Below, piece after piece: positions 1 to 8,465 of a stretch of 46,453 bases of DNA; within the stretch, counting starts at the first letter, position 1, and each line of letters starts with the position of its first letter. The stretch is from Bacteroidales bacterium UBA1217. Lineage in GTDB: Bacteria > Bacteroidota > Bacteroidia > Bacteroidales > P3. The DNA lies in assembly GCA_002309335.1 (NCBI GenBank), contig DBXH01000024.1, positions 3,531 through 49,983 on the forward strand, written 5' to 3'. Below the pieces are notes generated by a model that worked only from the letters and a program-made list of their open reading frames with translations, was not told the origin of the DNA and did no database searches. Both the position numbers and the translations under genes were made by a program.

Positions 1-216
1 CAGCCCTACCACCACGGCAACAGCGAGATTATCCGCAAGCGTATGGAAGCCATCTACCGCGAGGACGCTGGCAAGCCCATCCGTAAGAGCCACGAGAACC
101 CAGAGATTCTGGCTATCTACAAGGAGTACTACGGCGAACCCTGCGGCCACCTCAGCCACGAGCAGCTGCACACCCACTACTTCGACAAATCGGACAAACT
201 CGAAGCAACAAAATAA
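1..216 (+). CDS. [FeFe]-hydrogenase catalytic subunit, C-terminal end (partial)
   Basis: The reading frame is open from base 1 and ends in TAA at 214-216, so only the last 71 residues are visible. The piece contains R-M-E-A-I-Y near residues 14-19, then I-R-K-S-H-E-N-P near 27-34, and ends with H-E-Q-L-H-T-H-Y. This arrangement is typical of the C-terminal small-subunit domain (Fe_hyd_SSU) of monomeric [FeFe]-hydrogenases such as HndD/HydA, which wraps around the H-cluster domain. The family makes or consumes H2, often as part of a NAD(P)H-linked or electron-bifurcating complex. A NuoE/HndA-like [2Fe-2S] subunit begins 103 bp downstream on the same strand, which fits a multi-subunit NADH-dependent hydrogenase. 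The H-cluster Cys motifs lie outside the window, so catalytic competence cannot be judged. Confidence 0.82.
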   Translation, partial: QPYHHGNSEIIRKRMEAIYREDAGKPIRKSHENPEILAIYKEYYGEPCGHLSHEQLHTHYFDKSDKLEATK

Positions 217-227
217 TTGTATAATGT

Positions 228-305
228 GTGAATGTGTTAATGTATGAACGTGTAAGTAATCAAGTTGCGTAAGCCACTAACACCTTAACGCATTAACACA
301 TTCAC
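228..305. repeat. Perfect 15-bp inverted repeat between hydrogenase genes
   Basis: GTGAATGTGTTAATG at 228-242 is repeated in exact inverted orientation at 291-305, with a 48-nt spacer holding further degenerate copies of the same g/t-rich words. It fills the gap between the hydrogenase tail and the NuoE-like gene. It could form a long RNA hairpin that adjusts expression within the operon, or it could be a low-complexity intergenic repeat. No U-run follows, so it is not a typical intrinsic terminator. Confidence 0.7.
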
Positions 306-319
306 TAAATAATAAGATT

Positions 320-796
320 ATGGCAAATATCAAGTTATCTGAAGATAAAATCAACATTATCAAAGAGATTGCAAAGTCTTTTGGTAATCGTGCCGGTGAG
401 GTCATCAACGTCCTCCACCAGGTTCAGGGCAAGTTCGGCTATCTCCCCGCAGAGGTGCAGGAAGTCGTCGCCCACGAGCTGAATATCCCCGTGTCGCGCG
501 TATACGGCATCGTTTCTTTCTACAGCTTCTTCACAATGGAGCCCAAGGGCGAACATCCTATCGATGTATGCCTCGGTACGGCTTGCTACGTGCGTGGTGC
601 TGAGAAGGTTCTCGACGCTTTCGCCCGCGAACTTAATGTACAGATTGGCAAATGCACTGCCGACGGCAAGTTCTCGCTGAACACGCTGCGTTGCGTCGGT
701 GCCTGCGGTCTTGCTCCTGTTGCTATGATTGGCGACAAGGTTTACGGCCGTCTGACCCCCGACCAGATCCCTGGCATCATCGCCGAGTACAAATAA
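320..796 (+). CDS. NuoE/HndA-like [2Fe-2S] subunit of NADH-dependent hydrogenase
   Basis: The 158-residue protein has the usual length of the thioredoxin-like 24-kDa (NuoE/HndA) family. An N-terminal helical part with the motif VLHQVQGKFGYLP (about 31-43) is followed by the thioredoxin-like [2Fe-2S] domain. Its four predicted ligands are C84 and C89 (C-L-G-T-A-C) and C125 and C129 (C-V-G-A-C). The family passes electrons between the NADH-binding flavoprotein and the hydrogenase or complex I core in the cytoplasm. The preceding gene ends with an [FeFe]-hydrogenase small-subunit domain, so a role in an NAD(P)H-linked hydrogenase is more likely than in respiratory complex I. No NuoF-like gene follows, so that partner may lie upstream of the window. 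Two tandem hairpins directly after the stop probably end the operon. Confidence 0.88.
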   Translation: MANIKLSEDKINIIKEIAKSFGNRAGEVINVLHQVQGKFGYLPAEVQEVVAHELNIPVSRVYGIVSFYSFFTMEPKGEHPIDVCLGTACYVRGAEKVLDAFARELNVQIGKCTADGKFSLNTLRCVGACGLAPVAMIGDKVYGRLTPDQIPGIIAEYK

Positions 797-807
797 AAAC
801 CGGGAAC

Positions 808-866
808 GCGGACATCCTTGTCCGCCAATAACAAATCGAGCCGCCCATCCGGGCGGCTCGGTTGTT
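808..866 (+). terminator. Tandem hairpins, probable operon terminator
   Basis: Two perfect hairpins follow the NuoE-like stop codon. The first has 7-bp arms GCGGACA (808-814) and TGTCCGC (819-825) around a TCCT loop. The second has 10-bp arms CGAGCCGCCC (837-846) and GGGCGGCTCG (851-860) around an ATCC loop, followed by a weakly T-rich stretch. The second stem is strong enough to be an intrinsic terminator even though the U-tract is poor. Confidence 0.72.
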
Positions 867-882
867 CTTAATCCATAATATT

Positions 883-1224
883 ATGCAAAACAATACAATT
901 TGGCGCAACTGCTCAAACGAGGAGATGTTGGCGGTACTCGACACCTGCCCTGAAGTTGTTGAAGAACTGAAGAAGACAGGATATCAAGAACTTATCAATT
1001 CTTACGATGCCCTTCTCCCCCTCTATAAAATGGACAGGGGAACATCACCTGTATACAAAGGCAACACCGACGAAGTCGAGTATTTCGAATACTGGTTTAT
1101 GGTCGACGGCAAACAATACAATATGCAAGAGGACGAGCGCTACACCACCAAGGCCGAAGCCCAGCTTGCCTCTGTCCAGGCAACGATGCTCGAACTACAG
1201 AAAAGAATCAATCTAAACGCTTGA
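883..1224 (+). CDS. Small conserved-looking protein of unknown function
   Basis: This is a 113-residue, acidic, Cys-poor, presumably cytoplasmic protein. I do not recognise the family. The first half looks helical (E-E-M-L-A-V-L-D ... V-V-E-E-L-K-K). The middle is aromatic and strand-like (Y-F-E-Y-W-F-M-V-D-G-K-Q-Y), and the C-terminus is another helix (about 80-110). No signal peptide or membrane segment is visible. I chose ATG 883 because the longer in-frame TTG start at 862 lies just beyond the stem of the preceding terminator hairpin. The gene is followed 43 bp later by the symporter gene, which has its own promoter, so the two need not be functionally linked. Confidence 0.6.
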   Translation: MQNNTIWRNCSNEEMLAVLDTCPEVVEELKKTGYQELINSYDALLPLYKMDRGTSPVYKGNTDEVEYFEYWFMVDGKQYNMQEDERYTTKAEAQLASVQATMLELQKRINLNA

Positions 1225-1255
1225 AACTGTTGTTCTTTTTTCGGAACCGTTAATG

Positions 1256-1263
1256 TACTTTTG
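1256..1263 (+). promoter_or_regulatory. Bacteroidota -7 promoter box for the symporter gene
   Basis: TACTTTTG matches the Bacteroidota sigma-ABfr -7 consensus TAnnTTTG. A TTG at 1230-1232 is a possible -33 element, slightly far away. Only four bases separate the box from ATG 1268, so the transcript is expected to start at or next to the start codon, giving a leaderless mRNA. Confidence 0.65.
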
Positions 1264-1267
1264 CAAA

Positions 1268-2482
1268 ATGAAACGACTGTCACTCACCACCCAAATCCTC
1301 ATCGCGCTACTGTTGGCGGTGCTGGCAGGCATACTACTGCATAATCAAGCCGTTTTTGTAAATAGTTACATCAAACCCATCGGCACCATCTTTCTCAATC
1401 TACTGAAATTCATTGTCGTACCACTGGTGCTATTCTCTATTATGGCTGGTATTCTGTCGATGAACGACATCAAGAAAGTGGGCAGTCTCGGACTCCGCAC
1501 CCTGCTCTATTTTATGGTCACTACCATCTTCGCAGTAACGCTAGGTCTCGTCGTCCCCACACTGCTCAAAGGCATCCTGCCACTCATCCACATCAACCTA
1601 GACGCGACAGCAACCGTTACGGTGCCACATCTGTCGGTAATTGATCAGATAATCGAAATGTTCCCCAGTAATCTTGTCGAGCCGTTAGTTTCAATGAAAA
1701 TGATGCCCATCATTGTCATTGCCCTCTTTTTTGGCATCGCGATGGTGCACGTAGGCGAAAAGGGCGAGATGGCACGCAAAGTCACTCTCAGCCTTAACGA
1801 CGTTATAGGCAAAGTGTTGCAGTACATTATGGCTCTGGCTCCAATCGGAGTGTTCTGTATGCTCACCCCTGTAGTCGTCGAAAACGGTCCCTCCGTACTC
1901 GGCTCCTACGCAGCCCTGTTGGGTTTGGCCTATCTCTGCTTCGCCATTCACGCCGGCATTATCTATAGCTCTTCAGTCGCACTCTTGGGCAAAATGTCAC
2001 CACTTAAATTCTTCAAGAATCTACAGTCCGCAATGCTTTTCGCCTTCTCCAGCGATTCGTCGGTGGCCACCCTGCCCTACACGATGCAGTGCACCGAAAA
2101 GATGGGCGTTGACAAGGAGATTGGCCGTTTTGTCCTCTCGCTAGGTGCCACCATCAATATGGACGGCGTAGCCATCTATCTTGGTGTAGCCTCCGTTTTT
2201 ATGGCTGCTTGCTGCGGTATCGACCTCACGCTCAGCCAGTATATGGCCATCGCCTTTGCCTCGACGGTGGCTTCCATCGGCACACCCGGCATCCCTGGCG
2301 GCAGCCTGGCGCTGATGGCTATGGTGTTTGCATCGGCCGGCATTCCAGTAGAATGTGTTGCGGTCGCTGCCGGCATCGACCGCATCATTGATATGGGCCG
2401 CACCGTTATGTCCGTCACCGGCGATGCCTCCTGTGCCATCGCGATGCAACGTATCGTTGGGAAAAAGCTTGACGCCGAATAG
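1268..2482 (+). CDS. Dicarboxylate/amino-acid:cation symporter (DAACS/SLC1 family)
   Basis: The protein has about 404 residues and eight or so hydrophobic segments, the size and layout of GltP/GltT/DctA transporters that move glutamate, aspartate or C4-dicarboxylates into the cell with H+ or Na+. Family signatures are present: a serine-rich re-entrant loop 1 (F-S-S-D-S-S-V-A-T-L-P), a TM7 motif NMDGV, a re-entrant loop 2 (S-I-G-T-P-G-I-P-G-G) and a TM8 motif D-R-I-I-D-M-G-R-T. The Arg in TM8 is the residue that usually binds the acidic side chain of the substrate. Two usual residues differ: NMDGT reads NMDGV, and the TM8 Asn that helps bind Na+ is Ser. ATG 1268 is preferred over 1253 because the latter precedes the -7 box. 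Confidence 0.88.
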   Translation: MKRLSLTTQILIALLLAVLAGILLHNQAVFVNSYIKPIGTIFLNLLKFIVVPLVLFSIMAGILSMNDIKKVGSLGLRTLLYFMVTTIFAVTLGLVVPTLLKGILPLIHINLDATATVTVPHLSVIDQIIEMFPSNLVEPLVSMKMMPIIVIALFFGIAMVHVGEKGEMARKVTLSLNDVIGKVLQYIMALAPIGVFCMLTPVVVENGPSVLGSYAALLGLAYLCFAIHAGIIYSSSVALLGKMSPLKFFKNLQSAMLFAFSSDSSVATLPYTMQCTEKMGVDKEIGRFVLSLGATINMDGVAIYLGVASVFMAACCGIDLTLSQYMAIAFASTVASIGTPGIPGGSLALMAMVFASAGIPVECVAVAAGIDRIIDMGRTVMSVTGDASCAIAMQRIVGKKLDAE

Positions 2483-2526
2483 CCTAACTATCTTAGGTTG
2501 ATGGCTCGTAGATTTACATTTACGAG
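2483..2526 (+). terminator. Two small hairpins after the symporter gene
   Basis: Right after the symporter stop, CCTAA (2483-2487) pairs with TTAGG (2493-2497), and CTCGTA (2505-2510) pairs with TACGAG (2521-2526). They lie between two convergent genes and could terminate transcription in either direction, but the stems are short and there is no strong T-run. Confidence 0.4.
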
Positions 2527-2538
2527 AACATTGTTTAA

Positions 2539-3369
2539 TCACCCCAGCAGCGCCTCTATCGGCACGGTACTGTCCATTAGGCCGATACGAGTGTCCGCAG
2601 CGTGACGGTTCACTCCTGTATATGCCAAAGAAGCATCTTCATATCGTCGGAACTTTAGGATTGCGTCGTTCATCTGGGCACGGTTGAAGACCCCGACGCG
2701 CAGTAGCAGGTCGAAGTCGTCGATGGTCAAGCCCGTCACCCTTTCGAAGAGCGACGGCTCCAGCTTGCGGATAACATCCTCGAGGCTCTCCTCGCGATAG
2801 TCGGTGAGATACATAAAGATGGGGATGCGCGTGGCAAACTTCATAAGTTTTTCCTGCACCTCACGCCGCTTCGAGCGGTATTCCTTCTCTTCAGCGGTGA
2901 GTTCCTTTTTCTTTTTGGGGTCATTCTTGTCGCCCGCCTCGCGTTTAAGCTTCTTTATCTTCTCGGCGCGATTGACGATGTTCTCGATAATGTCGCTGCC
3001 CAAGGCACGGAAACCTTCTATCTTCATAATCGTGGCCAACGCTTCGGGGTTATCAAGTACCCGCTGTAGGGTTGCGTTATCCACGTTCACCAGCTGTGCA
3101 CTGTTCCATCGGCGCGCCAGCAAAGTGCCACTGGTGCCGTTATCCACGAAGTCGAGTATCTCGGTGGCATCCACCCGCTTCATCGAGCTGCCGTCAAATT
3201 GCAGGATGGGCAGGAAGTTGATAAAATCGTTCACCTTGTCGGTGATGCGGCGGTTGCTCGTCCTGATAGGTTCAGTTGAATATCTAGTTCTCCATAAAGT
3301 CGCAGGCCATAGCAGTAGCGGGCGTAGACTTGGTGGACTATGCCCTTTTTCTTATTCGAATGTTACTTT
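2539..3369 (-). pseudogene. Frameshifted C-terminal remnant of a large helicase/restriction-type protein
   Basis: An open frame of 231 codons (3234 to 2539, first plausible start only a GTG) reads as the C-terminal part of a much larger protein. The same frame stays open upstream to about 3349. The segment P-I-R-T-S-N-R-R-I-T-D-K-V runs directly into N-D-F-I-N-F-L-P-I-L across that GTG, so GTG is not a true start. Further upstream, sense-looking sequence (G-I-V-H-Q-V-Y-A-R-Y-C-Y-G-L-R-L-Y-G-E, about 3355-3289) lies in another frame, implying a one-base frameshift near 3265-3320. A stop at 3363-3365 cuts that piece off, so the N-terminal bulk is missing. A charged Lys/Glu-rich helix lies in the middle. 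I associate the tail with C-termini of large DEAD/DEAH-helicase-like restriction proteins, from memory only. It sits downstream of intact defence-type genes. Confidence 0.55.
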
Positions 3370-3406
3370 CGGGAGATTGGCGTCGTTGTGGATGCTAATT
3401 TTCAAA

Positions 3407-6400
3407 TTAATTACTGCTGATTCTTATGTCAATGGCATCCTCGCTCAATCGAACTTCATAGATGGCGGAATCCTCGCAATATACGTTCACGGGCATATGA
3501 CACGTGACGTGAGTGTTCTCGTAAATAAAGTTCTCATTTCCAAACATCACCTTTTCAATCATTGCACAGTCAAGAACAGTTCTGTCCAAAAATGGAGTTA
3601 CATCACCAAGTCTGTTCTTTATTCTGAAACCAGGCTGCTGTCCTTGGGGAATGATGAAGAAGATATAGTCACGAGCTCGACTCATTGCTACATTGATGAT
3701 GTTCTCGTTGTTTATATGCGCTCCCTTTGTACAGATGGGGGGCGGATTTAGTACAATGAACATGATGTCGCATTCATCGCCTTGAAAACTATGCACAGTT
3801 CCGCAGGAGACCTTGCAATACATAGTATCAAGCGGACGGTTCTCAATCATGTTCTTGATGGCATCTGATTGCGCTCTGTAAGCACTTACAACACCAATGG
3901 AATACTCTTGCCCAGGATGATTCTTCCCTATCTGCTTGATGACATATTCTATCATGTTGTATGTGAATATTGCAGAGTAGAGTTGGAATGCAGAATTTCC
4001 AATTGTGGACAGCCCTTTTATTTCATCAAGCTCCTCAATCCTATAACCTGCGAAATTGATATTCTTGATGTTGAATCCGTCAAGTTTGAGAGGCTTCTGT
4101 GGCGCACGCTGCGGGTCATATTCAACCAGACCGTCGTATGCGAACTTACTCACCATATTTCCGATGGTCGGCACAGAACGATGCTGCACCATAAGAGGAA
4201 TTACCGGGAAACGGTCATACTCATTGATGGCATCAGCGAATCCGTGGAGTTTCACCATGTCATACACGTTGTAAGCAGGCATATCGTTCTGCACAACTGG
4301 CTGTATCTGTTTCGGGTCTCCAGAGATAATGATTTGCTTCGCGTCGGCACCCTTGTGGAGGATATATGTTATAGTCAGGATGTCAATCATCGAAGCCTCG
4401 TCGACGAAGATGTAATCCCAAGTATAATCGCATATTGCCACGTCGTTGGGTTGCAGGAAGTCATAGGCATATCGAGCTGCTGTGGCAACTACAATGTTAT
4501 ATATGCTCATATCAGTCGTATCTCTGTTTGTAAGACAACCGATGTCTTCTATCAGATACAGACTTTCTGTTGCTCCATAGCGGGCAAGGTAGTTGTAGCA
4601 AACGTCATCATTTGACATTTTGATGGCCACGACATCCGCCGCCTTGTTGGTTGGAGTCAATACAAGTATCTTGGCCTCTGGCTCACGTTCAAGTATGTCG
4701 TGAACTTGGTGTACCAGTTCCGTTGTTTTGCCAGTTCCTGGGGGACCATAGATAAACGAAATTTTGTCACCTTCAGGAAGATTGGCATTCATATCATAGT
4801 CATCTTCCTTGTCAAGTTGCAAGAACCTTGTTTCAAGGGAGTCGATGATATTAGTGTTGTCAATGGCAATTAAACGGATTTTTTTAGCCTCTTGCAAAGC
4901 CATCATCAACCTATTGTCGAGTTCTACAGAGACATCGAGAGAGTCATCTTCCGTCATTACGATTTGACAGTCAATTTTTGTCCTTTTCCCATCAGACAAC
5001 GCATCCAGCGAATACTTCTCCACATCGCAGCACCAGGATGGGACTGGCAAGGTTGGCTCTGTGAGATGCAGGATCTTGTCGGAACAAATCATTTCGTGGT
5101 GGGAGAAGTCAATCTGCACCCGTCTTTCTGTGAGCTTGTCCTGACCGGCGTGCATCAATTCCATCAACAACTTGAACCACTTAAACGTGTATTCTGGGGT
5201 CTCTTTCAGTAAATTCAGAATTTCAACCTGCTCCTTCGCATTCTCTGCCTGAGCTTGTGCTGTAGTGTCTTTTGCTTTTAGATTCTTCTCTGCGCGGGCG
5301 GTATCGTCAGTCTCGTCATTCTGGTTATCGGAGGAGCTTGGTTTTGTAAAGAAGGGCGCATCGTTTTGTGAGGAAGGAGTATCGCTATTGAATGGTTCAA
5401 TCGGCAATTCGATGCCGTTCAGAGTTTTAGAGTGTGGTTTATTTACGAATCGGTTTTTCTTCTCCTCCCATTTCCTATTCAACTTTTCCTCGATGTCTTC
5501 ATCCTCTTGTGGTTCCTCAATTTCTTCTTGTGGCTCCTCGATTTCTTCTTCTGTCGTACTTGTTGCTGTTTCCCTTTCTCTCAAGATTTTTTCACGCTCC
5601 CGTTCCATTGCTTGCTTCATCCGCTTTTCCTCCTCCTCGGTAAGGTCTCCAGTCATGGCCTCGTATTCCGCACCTTTTTCAAATATTTTTTGCTCTTCCG
5701 CGGTGGCACCATATTTTTCTTGTAGGTCTGGGGTCTTCTTCTCTATTCCGAGCATGTCCGCCACACCATTCGTTATATGATAGGCTGGGTCTAAGTCTTC
5801 CAAGAAAACATCTTTTGCAAAACAGATTCGTCCTTCCTTATTATAAATCCATGGAAGCGTCTTGATTTCTCTGGTGAATTTCGATTCAGAATAGAATAAA
5901 TCCCAGGTACTGCGTCGATACGTACTTGCACGTATGACAGCACCCTTTGTATTTCTGTATTTTGGGAAAATCTCATTCCATAAATAAACGGATACTTCCT
6001 TGGATATATCATCACCGCAAGCCTCTCCAAACCCAAACATATCGTAGTCATTCACCTGAACCAACTCATAGTAATATCTGCGTGAGGGAGGTATCAGATG
6101 GAGGAACTGTTGTGGCATGTTATGGTATGTGGTTTCTGTTTCTCCAACGAATGGCTCGGAATGCACACCCAGTAGACAGATAAAATCGTTTATAAAAATA
6201 GTTTTGAACTCTTTTACACGATTCTTGTAAAAGCTCATGTTGAAGAAAAGAACATCAGAATCATTCCCAAAGTATTGGCGTAGAATAGACGAGGAAAGAT
6301 ACATCTCATAGGGCCGGTTTAGGTGGTCATCATCCGAGACCAAGAATAGTTTCTCTTTTAATATTGAGATGAAGTCGTCGGCCTTTGTGGTGTTCGCAAC

Positions 6401-8263
6401 TTTTTGGTAATATGTCAACAGTACGTAGAAGTCATCGCGTAGCACATCATCGTCAATATCGCAACCGTCCTCATATTTGTCCAATAACACATTCCGAATG
6501 TAATCAAACTCATCCGGCTGTTTCAACTCCAACTGATTAAACAGTTTCATCGCCATCTCCTCCTTCATATAGGCGCTGTTGACGAAGTTGTAACCAGAGG
6601 ACTGGTCCGTTCCTCCTTTTATCGGGAGGTAAACATTCGGGGTGACATTGTCCTCGGCGTAAGGGGCAACCCATTCGTTATTTTGTGTTTTGATTATCGG
6701 GGCCTTACTGCGGAATACAAGAGTGCTGTTTTTAGACTGACTGGTACGGTTCAGATATTTGGAGGCATCCTCGCGCAAGAACGTATAGAATTTTGTCACC
6801 CATGCAACCGACTGCTCTTCCATAAATTCAGAAGTTATGTCATCTCCGAAGTCCCCAATGGAATAGCCTAATACACCATAATAATAATTACAATCGTCAC
6901 CATTTTCCAATATTATTTGTATGTTTTTTGCCAACTCCCATTTGGCAAAATCCACTGCATCATCTCCTCTTAATGTCTGAAACTGTTTGGAGTCAAGCAA
7001 CTCATATACACTATCGCGGGTGAAATATGTATTTATTCGATGTAGATACCTGTTATTGCGAGACAACAAAAGTGGTTCAGTCTTTAGTAATTGCCTGAAT
7101 GCGTCGATAAATGGCTGTTGAAAGAGGGGATGGAATTGCCCAGAAAAATTGGGCCGGTATGATTTGATAATCTCTGTGATATTTTCATCTATCAGGAGAT
7201 GCTTGTGCTTTATTCCGTAATCACGCAGTATGACGATTGCCCTTGCTGCAAGTTTGGCCAATAGGACAATGAGTTGTTTGTTGAACTCACGGCATTCCTC
7301 ATTAGCATTGTTTAATGACGTTCTATTCTCTGTGAGCAAAAACGGTGCATGTGTTATGAAGCAGGTGTGGAAGGTGTTGTCTGTCGGGAAGAAACAGTGT
7401 ATATTCCTGGTTTCATTAGTGATAAGTCGCACTTCAGCAGCATCATAAAAGAAGCCGACATATATTAGATAGGAGGTCTCTTTGTCATCATCATCGGTCA
7501 CAGTTATCTCTTCCGAGAATAGAAATATATTGCTTGTGCCGTTTGGTTCAATCAGTAGACACCTCTCGCAAGAGATGTCGTTGTACCTCGTCCGTCCAAG
7601 AAGCCTCATTTCGTATGAATATTCCTGCCCAATCTTTCCACCATCGTCTATTCTCCAGACTATCTTTTTCAAACTGTGCAAGAATAGAATTGGACTTTGG
7701 AGTTCATACAATTTCTCCTTAATGCTATTGAAAGCATCACGCTCCTTGCCATTCTTGAAATGAAATACGAACATGGTCTCACCTGTAAGTCTTTCGGGGG
7801 CATCGTCAGGGAGCAGCGTGGGTATGATATAGTTTTCTATCTTGAAGTGGAATGTGTCATCATAAATCTCTGGAGTGTCGGTATATTTGAAAACAGATTT
7901 GAAGCCTACGCCAAACTTTCCAATCTTATTCTGCGTGTCTGTCTTCGTCGAGTTTCCAATGCCAGTAATAGAGTTAATATCACCAACCTCATCCGAGTCT
8001 AAGGGCGTAACATCGAAGTGTTTTGTTCCGTTGTGCTTGAATATCAAGCATTCCTTTTTCAGAATAATATAGACTTCCTTCGCGTTAGCGTCATCAGCAT
8101 TTTGTAACAATTCATATATAAAATGTGCAGAATCGGGATACTTGTCAACCACGCTACGGAACATCCCACCATAATCTTTTTTGCTAAATACCTTATAATC
8201 TTCAACACGTGAATTGTGAAGGGCTTCGAATAGGGCCAACTGGCTATCGGTTAATTCACTCAT
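3407..8263 (-). CDS. Sacsin/HSP90-like ATPase fused to SF1 (UPF1-like) helicase, predicted defence protein
   Basis: This is a 1618-residue two-engine protein. Residues 40-130 form a sacsin/NO-VEIN-type GHKL ATPase: E-L-L-Q-N-A-D-D-A (51-59), H-N-G (77-79), G-I-G-N-S-T-K (101-107) and G-K-F-G-V-G-F-K-S-V-F (115-125). A long middle part contains a charged coiled-coil-like stretch (about 860-940) with a tandem EEIEEPQ repeat, then a polar linker. From about 1165 to 1530 there is a superfamily-1 helicase: Walker A GPPGTGKT (about 1173), V-D-E-A-S (about 1286), G-D-P-K-Q-I (about 1314), Q-H-R-S (about 1358), H-S-F-Q-G-D-E (about 1488) and V-A-M-S-R-A-R-D (about 1521). No nuclease motif is evident. 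The gene follows the SIR2-domain gene on the same strand with its own promoter. A role in sensing or remodelling foreign nucleic acid is inference. Base composition is AT-richer than flanking core genes, suggesting transfer. Confidence 0.85.
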   Translation of the reverse strand: MSELTDSQLALFEALHNSRVEDYKVFSKKDYGGMFRSVVDKYPDSAHFIYELLQNADDANAKEVYIILKKECLIFKHNGTKHFDVTPLDSDEVGDINSITGIGNSTKTDTQNKIGKFGVGFKSVFKYTDTPEIYDDTFHFKIENYIIPTLLPDDAPERLTGETMFVFHFKNGKERDAFNSIKEKLYELQSPILFLHSLKKIVWRIDDGGKIGQEYSYEMRLLGRTRYNDISCERCLLIEPNGTSNIFLFSEEITVTDDDDKETSYLIYVGFFYDAAEVRLITNETRNIHCFFPTDNTFHTCFITHAPFLLTENRTSLNNANEECREFNKQLIVLLAKLAARAIVILRDYGIKHKHLLIDENITEIIKSYRPNFSGQFHPLFQQPFIDAFRQLLKTEPLLLSRNNRYLHRINTYFTRDSVYELLDSKQFQTLRGDDAVDFAKWELAKNIQIILENGDDCNYYYGVLGYSIGDFGDDITSEFMEEQSVAWVTKFYTFLREDASKYLNRTSQSKNSTLVFRSKAPIIKTQNNEWVAPYAEDNVTPNVYLPIKGGTDQSSGYNFVNSAYMKEEMAMKLFNQLELKQPDEFDYIRNVLLDKYEDGCDIDDDVLRDDFYVLLTYYQKVANTTKADDFISILKEKLFLVSDDDHLNRPYEMYLSSSILRQYFGNDSDVLFFNMSFYKNRVKEFKTIFINDFICLLGVHSEPFVGETETTYHNMPQQFLHLIPPSRRYYYELVQVNDYDMFGFGEACGDDISKEVSVYLWNEIFPKYRNTKGAVIRASTYRRSTWDLFYSESKFTREIKTLPWIYNKEGRICFAKDVFLEDLDPAYHITNGVADMLGIEKKTPDLQEKYGATAEEQKIFEKGAEYEAMTGDLTEEEEKRMKQAMEREREKILRERETATSTTEEEIEEPQEEIEEPQEDEDIEEKLNRKWEEKKNRFVNKPHSKTLNGIELPIEPFNSDTPSSQNDAPFFTKPSSSDNQNDETDDTARAEKNLKAKDTTAQAQAENAKEQVEILNLLKETPEYTFKWFKLLMELMHAGQDKLTERRVQIDFSHHEMICSDKILHLTEPTLPVPSWCCDVEKYSLDALSDGKRTKIDCQIVMTEDDSLDVSVELDNRLMMALQEAKKIRLIAIDNTNIIDSLETRFLQLDKEDDYDMNANLPEGDKISFIYGPPGTGKTTELVHQVHDILEREPEAKILVLTPTNKAADVVAIKMSNDDVCYNYLARYGATESLYLIEDIGCLTNRDTTDMSIYNIVVATAARYAYDFLQPNDVAICDYTWDYIFVDEASMIDILTITYILHKGADAKQIIISGDPKQIQPVVQNDMPAYNVYDMVKLHGFADAINEYDRFPVIPLMVQHRSVPTIGNMVSKFAYDGLVEYDPQRAPQKPLKLDGFNIKNINFAGYRIEELDEIKGLSTIGNSAFQLYSAIFTYNMIEYVIKQIGKNHPGQEYSIGVVSAYRAQSDAIKNMIENRPLDTMYCKVSCGTVHSFQGDECDIMFIVLNPPPICTKGAHINNENIINVAMSRARDYIFFIIPQGQQPGFRIKNRLGDVTPFLDRTVLDCAMIEKVMFGNENFIYENTHVTCHMPVNVYCEDSAIYEVRLSEDAIDIRISSN
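5506..5547 (-). repeat. 21-bp tandem duplication inside the ATPase-helicase gene
   Basis: Two adjacent 21-bp units (5506-5526 and 5527-5547) differ at two positions and encode two copies of EEIEEPQ in the acidic linker between the ATPase and helicase parts. They look like a recent in-frame slippage duplication. Copy number may vary between strains. Confidence 0.75.
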
Positions 8264-8335
8264 TGTAATTGTATTTTATACGTAGTTGCATAACCAAAGC
8301 AACTGAATCTTCTACCTTTATTTAGTTTCACGCTG

Positions 8336-8343
8336 CAAAGATA
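8336..8343 (-). promoter_or_regulatory. -7 promoter box for the ATPase-helicase gene
   Basis: The minus-strand sequence TATCTTTG matches TAnnTTTG and is followed by C. It lies 72 bases upstream of the ATG at 8263, leaving a leader of roughly 65-70 nt. The box sits in the 202-bp gap after the SIR2 gene, so the helicase gene can be transcribed independently of its neighbour. Confidence 0.65.
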
Positions 8344-8465
8344 CAATTTTTTTTTGAATAACAGATTATCTATTTATATAATATATCTTTTTTCATTAGT
8401 TGTCTAATACTGGAATTTGCCACGACCATCCTCAAATAAATCTAATATTTACTGAGTTAAGTGAT

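Noticed and set aside
862..882. Longer TTG start for the small unknown protein
   Set aside because: It would place the start immediately at the foot of the terminator hairpin; ATG 883 is the better choice.
2804..3751. 315-codon open frame on the plus strand
   Set aside because: It runs antisense across the helicase remnant and the end of the ATPase-helicase gene, with Ser/Phe-rich shadow composition and no recognisable motif.
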